Part shown: piece by piece, positions 8,602 through 17,159 of the stretch | How positions within the stretch are numbered: position 1 is the first letter of the stretch | How the letters are laid out: every line of letters starts with the position of its first letter | DNA from: Chitinophaga pinensis | Lineage (GTDB): Bacteria; Bacteroidota; Bacteroidia; Chitinophagales; UBA10324 | Direction: 5' to 3' | NCBI GenBank assembly: GCA_945903305.1 | Contig: CAMDOA010000030.1 | Location: 1 to 32,255 of the forward strand | Length of the DNA stretch: 32,255 nt | Translations under genes and position numbers: made by a program | The notes under the pieces: model-generated | What the model saw: only the letters and a program-made list of their open reading frames with translations | Database searches by the model: none | What the model was told of the DNA's origin: nothing

Positions 8602-10100
8602 AAAAAACAATTCTTCTGCTTCTTATTTTTCTGATTTCAGTTGCGGTAAGAATTCCGGTCATCAACAATCATTTGTCTATTCATCATGGATGGGTAACGG
8701 CGCATACACTACTGACTTTACAAACCTGGCATGAGAATGGGATTTCAAATTTTCATGGCGCTCCGGTTTATACGCCACAAAATGATGGTGATAAATTCAT
8801 TCCCGCTCTCGCAGGTGTAATTGATATGAAGGGTGATGCTTATTATGTGTCATATCCTCCACTTGGATTTTATGCTCCGTATTTATTTATGAAAGTGTTT
8901 TTTCTACAGCCAACTATTCTATCGCTTATTATTTTCAATCTGCTGCTTCATTTTCTCTCTGCCTTTTTAATATATAAAATTGTAAAGCGACTATTAAAAA
9001 ACAACTCTTCATCAGAGTTTGCACCTGTCATTGCATTCATCATTTATTTATTTACTCCGGTAACACTATGGTTTCAGAGCAATGTATATTTTGTTGACAT
9101 GCTCGAACAGTTTTTATGGCTAATCACCTTCTATTTCACCTTGAAATTGAATGATGATTATTCACGAAAAAATATTTTTATGTTTTCGATTTTACTTTTT
9201 GCTTGTTGTTATACCGAATGGCTTGGATTTTTTTATGCATTCATGTCATTCATTTATTTCGGAATCAAATCAATTCATAAAAAACAAATTCCTGTCGTCA
9301 ATTTGATTTGTGTGGGAGTTGTATTACTCAGTATCGGATTATTTGTTTGGCAGTATTCTCAGATTTCAGGATTTCAATCATTGATTGACAGCTTGACAAA
9401 CAAGTACAAAACCCGCAGTGGTTTTTATGGCGAGAACACCAGTGAATTCGGATTGAGCATTGGCAATCCGTATTCATTCAAGCGTTTGTTGGAACATTAC
9501 TTCACCAACTTTTTCAATCTTGTTTTTCTTCTACCAATAATTGCTTTTGCATTCATTTTCATTCGGAAGAAAAATAAATTAGAAAATAAATATTGGTTAA
9601 TGGTACTTGCATTTTTAATTGTTCCTGTTGGTATGCATCACTTGATTTTTTTCAACTTCACTTCACTGCATGATTTTTCTGTTTTGAAATCAGCCGTTCC
9701 ATTGTCGGTGATTGCAGGATTAATGATTGCTTCATTCGAAAACAATTTTAGTAAAAAAATATTTATTTCTATTTCCTCAATCACTTTGTTGCTGTATTCC
9801 ATTATTGGAGTGAAAGAATTTTATTCAGTGTATCATCAGTATGGATTAACTGATTCGTGTGAAAAACTGGCAACTTGTATAAACGAAAATGTAAAAGCCG
9901 ATGAAGCAATATTTATTAAGGCAGATTATCCATTGGTTTCTCCAATGACCTATTATCATGCTCAACGATTAGTAACCAATGCAATTGATTTGAATGAAGC
10001 AAAAATTCTTTCTAATCATTTCAATCATTTAAAAGGAGTTTATATTGAGTGCGATGCCAATGGAAACTGTTTAACCATTCAACATTTCACTTTGCCATAA
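8598..10100 (+). CDS. GT-C-like multi-pass membrane protein (putative glycosyltransferase)
   Basis: This 500-residue membrane protein has about ten or eleven hydrophobic segments and a large first periplasmic loop between helices 1 and 2, which contains WVTAHTLLTLQTWHENG and YYVSYPPLGFYAPYLF. A long loop with a YPPLG motif after helix 1 is typical of GT-C (ArnT/PMT-like) glycosyltransferases that use lipid-linked sugar donors. The C-terminal 90 residues form a soluble domain. The ATGA overlap with the phosphatase gene and the 21-base gap to tatD put it in one transcript with them. I assign only the fold class; donor and acceptor are unknown. Confidence 0.7.
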   Translation: MKKTILLLLIFLISVAVRIPVINNHLSIHHGWVTAHTLLTLQTWHENGISNFHGAPVYTPQNDGDKFIPALAGVIDMKGDAYYVSYPPLGFYAPYLFMKVFFLQPTILSLIIFNLLLHFLSAFLIYKIVKRLLKNNSSSEFAPVIAFIIYLFTPVTLWFQSNVYFVDMLEQFLWLITFYFTLKLNDDYSRKNIFMFSILLFACCYTEWLGFFYAFMSFIYFGIKSIHKKQIPVVNLICVGVVLLSIGLFVWQYSQISGFQSLIDSLTNKYKTRSGFYGENTSEFGLSIGNPYSFKRLLEHYFTNFFNLVFLLPIIAFAFIFIRKKNKLENKYWLMVLAFLIVPVGMHHLIFFNFTSLHDFSVLKSAVPLSVIAGLMIASFENNFSKKIFISISSITLLLYSIIGVKEFYSVYHQYGLTDSCEKLATCINENVKADEAIFIKADYPLVSPMTYYHAQRLVTNAIDLNEAKILSNHFNHLKGVYIECDANGNCLTIQHFTLP

Positions 10101-10121
10101 TTCATTTCCAACTTTGCATTT

Positions 10122-10898
10122 ATGCTAATCGTTGACTCGCACACACATATTTATCTTGAGGATTTCAATTCAGAAATTGATGAAGTGATTCAACGCGCAA
10201 AAAATATCGGTGTGAAATATTTCATGCTTCCGAATATCGACAGCACTTCAATAGCACAGGTAAAAACACTGCATCATAAATTTCCGGAAGTTTGTTTACC
10301 CATGATGGGATTGCATCCATGTTCGGTGAAAGAAAATTTTCAACAGGAATTGAAAATGGCCGAAGAAGAATTGTTCAATAATGCAGAAACAAAATATTAC
10401 GGAGTGGGTGAATGTGGTTTGGATTATTACTGGGATAAAACTTTTATTTTATTACAAAAAGAAGCGCTTCACGTTCAAGCGAAGTGGGCGAAAGATTTAA
10501 ATCTGCCAATTATCTTGCACACGCGCGATTCGATGGATGATGGAATTGAATTAATGAACGAAGAACAAAATGGAAGACTGAAAGGAATTTTTCATTGCTT
10601 CGGCGGAACTGTTACACAAGCGCAACAGATTATTGATTTAGGGTTTTTATTGGGAATAGGCGGAGTACTTACCTATAAAAAATCAGGATTGGATGAAGTG
10701 CTGAAGAATATCGATTTGAAATATTTAGTATTGGAAACTGATTCTCCCTACCTCACTCCTGTTCCATTCAGAGGAAAAAGAAATGAGCCGGCCTATCTCG
10801 AATATATTTTAACACGATTGGCTGAAGTAAAAAATTGTTCGAAAGAAGAAGTAGCAAAAATCACTTCTGAAAATGCATTGAATCTTTTCCGATTTTGA
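10122..10898 (+). CDS. tatD: TatD family metal-dependent hydrolase/DNase
   Basis: This 258-residue TIM-barrel metalloenzyme of the TatD/YcfH family has reported 3'-5' exonuclease activity in several bacteria. The ordered metal ligands are present: DSHTHIYLED (His7, His9), GVGECGLDYYW (Glu), LHTRDS (His), IFHCFGGT (His) and LETDSPYLTPVP (Asp). It is last in the lnt cluster. Its TGA abuts the left arm of a 29-bp inverted repeat which is shared as a terminator with the convergent kynA. TatD and YcfH paralogues cannot be separated by eye. Confidence 0.92.
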   Translation: MLIVDSHTHIYLEDFNSEIDEVIQRAKNIGVKYFMLPNIDSTSIAQVKTLHHKFPEVCLPMMGLHPCSVKENFQQELKMAEEELFNNAETKYYGVGECGLDYYWDKTFILLQKEALHVQAKWAKDLNLPIILHTRDSMDDGIELMNEEQNGRLKGIFHCFGGTVTQAQQIIDLGFLLGIGGVLTYKKSGLDEVLKNIDLKYLVLETDSPYLTPVPFRGKRNEPAYLEYILTRLAEVKNCSKEEVAKITSENALNLFRF

Positions 10899-10975
10899 TT
10901 TACCGCAGAGGCGCGGAGACGCAAAGAAAAATAATTAGTAAAAAAATCTTTGCGTCTCTGCGCCTCTGCGGTAAA
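10899..10975. repeat. 29-bp near-perfect inverted repeat between convergent tatD and kynA
   Basis: Arms 10899-10927 and 10947-10975 pair with one mismatch (G-U in RNA) around a 19-base A-rich loop. They fill almost the whole gap between the two convergent stop codons. The words CGCAGAGGCGC and GAGACGCAAAG recur in weaker form at 6113-6168. It probably acts as a bidirectional transcription end or RNA-protecting hairpin. The sequence is much more GC-rich than its surroundings and looks like a dispersed intergenic repeat. Confidence 0.85.
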
Positions 10976-10980
10976 GTTTT

Positions 10981-12018
10981 TTACTCGAAGCTTAAAGCTT
11001 TTTGCAATCCATCGCTCAGCTTCGGCAATTTTCCACGCTGACTTAAGAACGAAGTTAAATCGGCAATTTCCTTGAATACATAATGAGAATCTGCCGCCGA
11101 CTTTAAATATTCGGCACCAGTGCTTCCACCTGTTCCGATTCTTCTGCCAATCATTCGCTGCACCATATTCATGTGACGATAGCGCCATTGCGCCAGCAAC
11201 TCATCAATATCAAGTACCGAATTCAATAACTGATACGGCTGCAACAGCAACGGATAATCGCGATACAACATGATGAACAATGCACTGCGGTTTGCTTTTG
11301 CACTGAAATTTCTTTCAACAGGATAATTGGCATCATTCAGAAAAAGTTTTTCAAAATTTTCTAAGTTTTGTTTTTCTCCTGTCTGTAATGATGAAGAATA
11401 AGTTTGTAAATAATTTTTCCAGAATGGATGTTCGGCATTATTGCTCAACGATTTTTCATTCCAGTATTTTTCCCCGTTAAAAAATGGCATCCGTTCCAAC
11501 CAATTGTTAATCAATTCCAATAATGATTTTTCATTTTCGGCATCCTTCACCAGTTTCACATCTTCGGGTTTCAATTGACTCACATAATATTCATGTCCGA
11601 ATCGGTTTTTAAATTTTAAACCAAGTGCCGCTTCCATAATTTTAAACTGAATGCTTTGAAATCCACTTGCCGGACGCAGCAAATCTCGAAAGTCGAGAAA
11701 ATCAAGCGGAGTCATAGTTTCCATCACATCAAACTGATGAATCAATACCTGAAGAATTGTTCCAACTCTTTTCAGCCGATGTTGTGCCTGATATAAATCA
11801 GGAGAGCTGTCTTTAATTTCTGATTGATTAAAAATTCCGCGTACCAGATTCACTTCAAACAAAATTTGCTTAAACCATAATTCATACGCCTGATGAATTA
11901 CAATGAAAAGCATTTCGTCGTTAGCCACCACACCTTCTTTTTCGCTTTCAGGCAATTGTGCAGTCAGGATTTTATCCAACTGCAGGTACTCACTATAGTA
12001 AACCGATTTTCTTTCCAT
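10981..12018 (-). CDS. kynA: Tryptophan 2,3-dioxygenase
   Basis: This haem enzyme converts L-tryptophan to N-formylkynurenine, the first step of the kynurenine route. The 345-residue protein carries the conserved substrate-pocket motif IVIHQAYELWFKQ with the distal His, RLLRPASGFQS-like sequence (FRDLLRPASGFQS), and the haem-ligand region WRYRHMNMVQRMIG followed by GTGGSTG. It is somewhat longer than the Xanthomonas enzyme (about 300 residues) because of an insert around residues 165-215. No other kynurenine-pathway gene is adjacent. It stands alone, convergent with tatD. A promoter was not obvious in the 194-base gap upstream. Confidence 0.95.
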   Translation of the reverse strand: MERKSVYYSEYLQLDKILTAQLPESEKEGVVANDEMLFIVIHQAYELWFKQILFEVNLVRGIFNQSEIKDSSPDLYQAQHRLKRVGTILQVLIHQFDVMETMTPLDFLDFRDLLRPASGFQSIQFKIMEAALGLKFKNRFGHEYYVSQLKPEDVKLVKDAENEKSLLELINNWLERMPFFNGEKYWNEKSLSNNAEHPFWKNYLQTYSSSLQTGEKQNLENFEKLFLNDANYPVERNFSAKANRSALFIMLYRDYPLLLQPYQLLNSVLDIDELLAQWRYRHMNMVQRMIGRRIGTGGSTGAEYLKSAADSHYVFKEIADLTSFLSQRGKLPKLSDGLQKALSFE

Positions 12019-12212
12019 AAAAAATTTTTACGGTGTGAAAGAAAGTAAAATGACGCAGATAAAAAATGAGGAAGTCATCTTCAATAAAATTACTTTCACC
12101 AGAAATGTTTTTTCAGGTATAAAAAACATACTCGAGCTAACAAATATCATTTTGCATATCGCTTACAAAGTCTTTTTTTATCTAAAGAAAATTTAATTTA
12201 AAAAATTACACA

Positions 12213-12707
12213 ATGAACCAGACACACCTTCATCTTCTGCTGAATCATGTTGCAATCATGGCTGCTTTGTTTTCAATTGTTATTTTTTTTTATGGTAGTA
12301 TAATAAGAAACAAGTCCATCACCAATCTTGCATTGATTGGTTTTGTTTTTGCCGCACTTACTGCAATTCCGGTTTATTTAACCGGAGAACCGGCAGAGGA
12401 ATCAATAGAACATATAGCTGGTGTGACAGAAGAAAGTATTCATGAACATGAAGAATCAGCAGAAGTTTCAATCTGGCTGATTGAACTCTCAGGGGCAATA
12501 GCCTTTACGGCTTTGGTTTTAAAAAATGCAAAGTTCTTTTCAACTGCTGCATTTGCTTTAATCATGACACTGATAAGCTTATGTTCAGGCCTGTCAATTT
12601 CTTACACCGGATATCTCGGTGGATTTATAAGGCATCCTGAAATTTCTTCAACTGAAAAACTACAAAATTCACAAAGTGAACAGGCCGGTGAAGAAGATGG
12701 GGATTGA
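12213..12707 (+). CDS. Small four-helix membrane protein, function unknown
   Basis: This 164-residue protein has four hydrophobic segments (about 8-28, 35-56, 87-104 and 110-132). A His-containing start (MNQTHLHLLLNHVAIM) and a central acidic/His loop, TGEPAEESIEHI...HEHEESAE, face outside helices 2 and 3. The pattern of NH in helix 1 and TGEPAEE after helix 2 resembles Bacteroidota membrane proteins related to DUF2231, but I cannot confirm membership. The His/Glu cluster could bind metal or haem, which is inference. No neighbour suggests a role: it lies between the divergent kynA and a tRNA gene. Confidence 0.7.
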   Translation: MNQTHLHLLLNHVAIMAALFSIVIFFYGSIIRNKSITNLALIGFVFAALTAIPVYLTGEPAEESIEHIAGVTEESIHEHEESAEVSIWLIELSGAIAFTALVLKNAKFFSTAAFALIMTLISLCSGLSISYTGYLGGFIRHPEISSTEKLQNSQSEQAGEEDGD

Positions 12708-12775
12708 AAAATTCTGCCCTCTGTAAAACAAATAACCTAACAATTTATAACCCATCAACTTGCAATTTCAATATG

Positions 12776-12863
12776 CGGAGAGAAAGGGATTCGAACCCTT
12801 GATACCCTTTTGAGGTATACACACTTTCCAGGCGTGCTCCTTCGGCCACTCGGACATCTCTCC
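12776..12863 (-). tRNA. tRNA-Ser (anticodon GGA)
   Basis: The reverse complement gives an 88-base class II tRNA. The acceptor arms are GGAGAGA and TCTCTCC, the anticodon loop is CTGGAAA (GGA) and the T arm has loop TTCGAAT. A long variable arm (TATACCTCAAAAGGGTATCA) and the G73 discriminator are both typical of tRNA-Ser. CCA is not encoded. Confidence 0.95.
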
Positions 12864-12914
12864 AGTTTTTTAAGGGTCGCAAAAATCAACAATTAACATC
12901 AGCAAACAAACTGA

Positions 12915-13316
12915 TTAAGAATATACCCGAAGAATATTATTTATTTTCTGCACATTATACTTTGTAAGTGCTGATGCTGCCGATCCAAAAATTACTATTC
13001 CATCAGTATTATAATGACTTTGACAACAAGGGCAAATAAATTCATTAGTTGTATCGAACTCAATAAGACATGCATCGTAAGTACACAGAGCAGAAAAAGC
13101 TATATAATTATTGCTTGTATCATTAGCTACAATCACTGCAGAGTTAAATACTTTATAACCACCTAAAGTGGTTAAATCAAAATTTGCAGGGTCATCCAAA
13201 TCAACAGTAAAATCAATTTGCTGAACTTTATCTCTGTTACACGATTCAAAAATTGAAAATGTTGCTAAAGATGCTGTAGTGACAGCAACAATATTTAAAA
13301 ATTGTTTTCTTTTCAT
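12915..13316 (-). CDS. Rieske-like lipoprotein with substituted histidine ligands
   Basis: This 133-residue exported protein has a basic N-terminus MKRKQFLNIV, a hydrophobic core and Cys26 after SIFES, so it is probably a lipoprotein, although the lipobox (FESC) is atypical. The C-terminal half has the Rieske [2Fe-2S] layout with two ligand loops: C78-T-Y-D-A-C83 and C95-P-C-C-Q-S-H-Y102. In true Rieske proteins these read C-x-H-x-x-C and C-P-C-H-G-S-x-F, so both His ligands are replaced, H80 by Tyr and H98 by Cys. The four cluster and disulfide cysteines are kept. I chose the ATG at 13316 because the 13 residues before it do not fit a signal peptide. The cluster may be lost, or rebuilt with other ligands such as C98 or H101. 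Confidence 0.75.
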   Translation of the reverse strand: MKRKQFLNIVAVTTASLATFSIFESCNRDKVQQIDFTVDLDDPANFDLTTLGGYKVFNSAVIVANDTSNNYIAFSALCTYDACLIEFDTTNEFICPCCQSHYNTDGIVIFGSAASALTKYNVQKINNILRVYS

Positions 13317-13374
13317 ACGAGTAATTTCTGAGGTGAATTTATAAAAAAGTTGCACTTATAAATTTTAAAAACAA

Positions 13375-13406
13375 AAAAGGGTAACTTCTTTCGAAGTTAC
13401 CCTTTT
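13375..13406 (-). terminator. Terminator after the four-PKD secreted protein gene
   Basis: A 13-bp perfect stem (13375-13387 and 13394-13406) with a 6-base CTTTCG loop begins 22 bases past the stop codon at 13429. It is followed on the minus strand by a T-rich run. It marks the end of the sigma/PKD locus. Confidence 0.88.
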
Positions 13407-13428
13407 CAATAAACCTAAGAACCAATTT

Positions 13429-15432
13429 TTATTTCACCACAGTGAGTTTCATATTAAAGGTGCTGATGGCATCTGCAACACGAACCATGTAAAGTCCGGC
13501 TGCAAAATTCTGAACAGAAAGTTTTACTAAGTTTTCTCCCTGAATCAATGATACAGTTTCAGTATTAATTACTCTTCCGGTCATATCTGCAATTTGAACA
13601 CTGTAATTTCCCGACTGAGTTAAATGCAAATTTAATGTTGCGCTTCCTCGTGCAGGGTTCGGATAAATTAATGCTGATTCAATATTTGTGATATCAATGT
13701 ATGGAGCATAAGTAGTTACTTCATTTGTATTTACAATTACTGCAACATCACTAATTAATGGAGTAGTTGCATCAATTGTAACAATTGCAGGGTATGTTAC
13801 TTTGTTCAGAATCTCTGCATACACTTTATAAGTACCGTAGGCAATATTGTCGAAACTGTATTCGCCATTTGCATCAGAATAAGTATTGGCAACAGCGGTA
13901 TTACTCATATCCAGTAACATGATTTGAATTCCTGAAAGCGGATCACCTTCTGCTTCCATTTTGTTTGCTCCTTGCGAAACCAAGCCACCGATGAAACCAG
14001 GACCTCCTGGATTTACACCCTGAATTAAATTAATATTCACTCCATACTGACTCGGACCAACATTTACAAACGAAGCCGAACTCCAGAACAATGAGTTATT
14101 GTAATAAGTAGGAATCAAAGCAGCAAAATCAACAGCGCCGGTATCTGCAGCTGCTTTTACAAGGTAAGAACCCGCAGAAAGATTTCCGAAAAAGTAACCG
14201 GAAGAATCAAACACACTCACTTCATAAGTACTGATCAAATTTAATGATTGAGTTAATGAGTCATACTGAATTAAATAAACCTCGGCAAAATCCATCGGGC
14301 TGTTGTTACCGAATATCATTCCGGCTATAAAATAATTACTGTTTGGCACACCCAAAGTAATGGTTACACAATACACATCCTGACAAGATCCTGTACTGTC
14401 GCTGATGGTTAAACAAATTGTCCATGGGCCATTAGATGTATAAGTATGAGTTGCACCAGTTAATCCGGATGCACCTGTTCCATCGCCAAAACTCCATTGT
14501 GCGTTTGTATAATTTCCGATTGATGTATTTACAAATGTTACAGTATTTACAACCGCATTAAAAGTAAATGATGCGCTGCATGAACTTGAACTACCATTGA
14601 CATAAACGCTGTCGCAATAAGTATCGAAACATGAAGCAGATGAATCTGAAATGGTTAAACAAACAAGATAACCTCCGGAAGTTGCATAAGTATGAGTCGG
14701 ATTCATTTGATTAGAAGTAGAGCCATCGCCAAAATCCCAAGAGTAACCTGCAAATGCTCCGACTGTAGATGTGTTACTGAAAGTTATGGTGTTTCCTGAA
14801 TTGTTAGCCGAATTAAAACCTGCTGTGCATCCGCTGCTTCCGCCACTGATATAAATATAATTACAATAAGAACTTGTGCATCCTGCACTGTCTGTTGTAT
14901 AAAGACAAACAAGGTAGTAACCCGGATTTACATAAATGTGTGTTGGATTAGCTCCTGTTCCGCTTGAATTATCTCCAAAATCCCATGCCCATGAATTTGT
15001 GCCGGATGATGAAGCATCAGTAAAGCTAACTAAACTGTCAACTACTGTTGAAGTAAAGTAGGCTGTACAACCGCCTCCACCTGAACTCAGATAAATACTA
15101 TCGCAATAAGTACTAGTGCACCCAATAATAGAATCTGTAACAGTTAGGCATACATAATATAATCCGGTGGTGTTATAAGTTACTATTGGATTTAGCTGAT
15201 TTGAACCGGTTCCGTTTCCGAATGACCACTGACTGGCATAAATACCGGAGGTAGTAGTTGAACTATCCCAGAACTGTACGGTGGTTCCGGTAATTGTGTA
15301 TTGAAATTCGGCGCTGCAAAAGAATTGTGCCGATGATTTCATTGGTGCAAAAGCGAAAAGAGAAATGATGGCAGCAAGCGAAAAGATTTTCGCGAGTGAG
15401 TTTCTCATTGTATTTGTGTGTTTCATTTTCAT
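13429..15432 (-). CDS. Secreted multi-PKD protein with T9SS sorting domain
   Basis: This 667-residue exported protein has a signal peptide ending near KSSAQ (residue 36). Four PKD-type beta domains follow at about 38-118, 120-197, 200-280 and 283-360, recognised by W(S/D)FG(D/N)G and (T/I)YxxxGxYxVCLT. A low-complexity-free domain covers 365-480, then a carboxypeptidase-regulatory-like or Cna-B-like domain at about 485-585 (DPLSGIQIMLLD, ANGEYSFDNIAYGTYKV). The last 80 residues are a type A T9SS C-terminal domain (IYPNPARGSATLNL ... GLYMVRV). Each PKD unit carries a repeating Cys pattern ending in YC. The protein is therefore expected to cross the outer membrane by T9SS and stay on the surface or be released. 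A predicted ECF promoter identical to that of the 17730-18659 gene lies 81-112 bases upstream. Alternative starts at Met3 and Met9 exist. Ligand unknown. Confidence 0.9.
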   Translation of the reverse strand: MKMKHTNTMRNSLAKIFSLAAIISLFAFAPMKSSAQFFCSAEFQYTITGTTVQFWDSSTTTSGIYASQWSFGNGTGSNQLNPIVTYNTTGLYYVCLTVTDSIIGCTSTYCDSIYLSSGGGGCTAYFTSTVVDSLVSFTDASSSGTNSWAWDFGDNSSGTGANPTHIYVNPGYYLVCLYTTDSAGCTSSYCNYIYISGGSSGCTAGFNSANNSGNTITFSNTSTVGAFAGYSWDFGDGSTSNQMNPTHTYATSGGYLVCLTISDSSASCFDTYCDSVYVNGSSSSCSASFTFNAVVNTVTFVNTSIGNYTNAQWSFGDGTGASGLTGATHTYTSNGPWTICLTISDSTGSCQDVYCVTITLGVPNSNYFIAGMIFGNNSPMDFAEVYLIQYDSLTQSLNLISTYEVSVFDSSGYFFGNLSAGSYLVKAAADTGAVDFAALIPTYYNNSLFWSSASFVNVGPSQYGVNINLIQGVNPGGPGFIGGLVSQGANKMEAEGDPLSGIQIMLLDMSNTAVANTYSDANGEYSFDNIAYGTYKVYAEILNKVTYPAIVTIDATTPLISDVAVIVNTNEVTTYAPYIDITNIESALIYPNPARGSATLNLHLTQSGNYSVQIADMTGRVINTETVSLIQGENLVKLSVQNFAAGLYMVRVADAISTFNMKLTVVK

Positions 15433-15512
15433 TTTATTAAAGTTTAAAAGTATGATTTGATTTTTGATTTTATTTTTTCCGGAATTGAAGCTTCACTTTC
15501 GATTTCATTTAT

Positions 15513-15544
15513 ATACACGAATAATTTATTGCGGATGGTTGGGT
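15513..15544 (-). promoter_or_regulatory. Predicted ECF sigma promoter, copy 1 (four-PKD gene)
   Basis: On the minus strand ACCCAACCA (15536-15544) is followed after exactly 15 bases by TCGTGTAT (15513-15520). The same two boxes with the same spacing occur at 18698-18729. The -10-like box contains CGT, common in ECF promoters. It sits 11 bases after the stop of the anti-sigma-like gene and 81 bases before the PKD gene start, so the second PKD gene should have its own transcript. Confidence 0.8.
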
Positions 15545-15554
15545 TGAACTTGAT

Positions 15555-17159
15555 TTATCTATTAATGAAATTATATCGGATACTGATGTTAGCACCTGTT
15601 GTTTTGAAAACTTTTTTAGTTCCGTATTCCGATTTTTCAATTGGGCTCATTGTTCTTCTTTGAAAACATCCTAATTCTAAATCAACCTGTTTTGTAACGG
15701 GAACTGCCACTCCTGCATTTAATGAATATCCTAAAACAAGGGTGTTAATCATTTTCAATGCAAACGGGTTTTCTAAACCTGTAATATTTTTATTCAGATA
15801 ATACGAATTCCATTTTACAGGAGTAGAAGCAAAGCCACCAACACCAAATTGCAGTTTCAGAATTTTTAATGGAATGGAATAATTTATCTGCAGTGGAATA
15901 CCGATATAAGTGTTGACAGCTTTTCCATTTCTCGAACTTATTCCATTATTCAATTGCGTGTGAACTTGTAAAGTATCATAGCCAATTGTTGGATTTCCTT
16001 CAATAGTAAAACACAAACCTTGATTATCGTATTGAATATTTTCTCCAAAACGCATCACATCCATTCCGGTTTCGAATTGAAAATTTTTAATATTCATTCC
16101 TACATGAAAATTATAGTTGAAAGTGTATGTTGACTTTTCATTTTTATATCTGGCTATATAATATAAAGTGTCAATCTGGTATTCAATGGGGTTTATGTAG
16201 GCTCCATGAAAACCAAGTGCAGGAGTGTTTTTCATATAACTGCTTCCAGCTTCAATAAACCATTTTGATTTTTTTTCCTTAGTAATCGGATTTGCAGAAA
16301 TTGATTCTGGTGTTCCTCCGGTATTTATAACCGCAGCAGAATCAGGTAGAGTTTCATTTTCATTAGTAGCAGAAATTTCATTGTTGATTGTATTTGTATT
16401 TTGGTTTTTAGTTATTGAATCATTCGAATGATCTCCGGTAGTTGAAGATGAAGGTGTATTTTCAGAAACAGAATTTCCAGTTTCGTTCTTTGAATTTAAT
16501 TGGGAATTAGAATTCTCTTTCTGCGAATTATCAATTTCGGTTTTTGAATCATTTGTTGAATTTGAATGTGGGATTGAAGCATTTTCATTCTTCTTTATTT
16601 CATTCGAAGATTTTTTTTCAATTGGCTTACCTATAGTTTTATTTGAAGCAGATAGATTTCCGGATGAAGAATTTTTTATAATAGTTGCTTGATTTCCGGG
16701 TGAAGAATTTTTTGTATCGGTTGTTTGATTTCCAATTGAAGAATTATTTTGTTCCGCAGTTGAATTTTTATTTACAGTAATTGAATTTGATTTTGAATCA
16801 GGAGTGTTTGAAGATGAATTTATAGTTGAAGAGTTATTGGCAGGAACAGAATGATTTGATTCAGTAGTTGAATTAAATGGAGGTTCATTTCCGGATTTTT
16901 TATTTTCAGTTGGCGCAACTTTCTCAAATATCGCGAGCTGATTATCAGAATGAATATTGAAGAAAGCGAAGTACGAACCAACTACTCCGAATAACAAAAC
17001 CGCACACAGCAAAAACCACAATCCAAAACGACGATTTGGCTTTTTATCTTCCAGTTTTGCTTCAATTTCACTCCACAACAAATCGTCTGGCGCCAGCTGA
17101 TCTTCATTCAGCTTTCGTCGGAACAATTCGTCGAGTGGATTTTTCTTTTTGTTTTCCAT
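15555..17159 (-). CDS. Probable dual membrane-spanning anti-sigma factor (TM + linker + outer-membrane barrel)
   Basis: The architecture of this 534-residue protein is unusual. Residues 1-44 are a cytoplasmic, charged, anti-sigma-like segment (PLDELFRRKLNED, LLWSEIEAKLEDKK). Residues 45-67 are one membrane helix. Residues 69-298 are a Ser/Asn/Thr/Lys-rich linker containing a 12-residue tandem repeat. Residues 299-534 are rich in alternating aromatic/hydrophobic strands ending in ISIRYNFINR, like a PorT/OmpX-type outer-membrane barrel. It starts in the TGATG overlap with the sigma gene stop, so it is translationally coupled to it. This matches the dual membrane-spanning anti-sigma (Dma) type described in Bacteroides, in which one chain links the outer membrane to a cytoplasmic ECF factor. 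Its function as anti-sigma is inferred from layout and pairing. The alternative is a plain anchored barrel protein. Confidence 0.82.
   Translation of the reverse strand: MENKKKNPLDELFRRKLNEDQLAPDDLLWSEIEAKLEDKKPNRRFGLWFLLCAVLLFGVVGSYFAFFNIHSDNQLAIFEKVAPTENKKSGNEPPFNSTTESNHSVPANNSSTINSSSNTPDSKSNSITVNKNSTAEQNNSSIGNQTTDTKNSSPGNQATIIKNSSSGNLSASNKTIGKPIEKKSSNEIKKNENASIPHSNSTNDSKTEIDNSQKENSNSQLNSKNETGNSVSENTPSSSTTGDHSNDSITKNQNTNTINNEISATNENETLPDSAAVINTGGTPESISANPITKEKKSKWFIEAGSSYMKNTPALGFHGAYINPIEYQIDTLYYIARYKNEKSTYTFNYNFHVGMNIKNFQFETGMDVMRFGENIQYDNQGLCFTIEGNPTIGYDTLQVHTQLNNGISSRNGKAVNTYIGIPLQINYSIPLKILKLQFGVGGFASTPVKWNSYYLNKNITGLENPFALKMINTLVLGYSLNAGVAVPVTKQVDLELGCFQRRTMSPIEKSEYGTKKVFKTTGANISIRYNFINR
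16638..16745 (-). repeat. Three 36-bp tandem repeats encoding a 12-residue linker unit
   Basis: Residues 139-174 of the anti-sigma-like protein are three consecutive 12-residue units: NSSIGNQTTDTK, NSSPGNQATIIK and NSSSGNLSASNK. The DNA repeats share GATTTCC and GAAGAATT words (plus strand). The linker therefore seems to have grown by tandem duplication, and its length may vary between strains. Confidence 0.8.

Noticed and set aside
10793-11188. Minus-strand frame across the tatD/kynA junction
   Set aside because: It reads through the inverted repeat and both genes in the wrong frame; TatD and tryptophan dioxygenase are clearly the real products.
13317-13355. Earlier start for the Rieske-like protein
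   Set aside because: The additional 13 residues would precede a normal basic signal-peptide start (MKRKQ) and add nothing recognisable.
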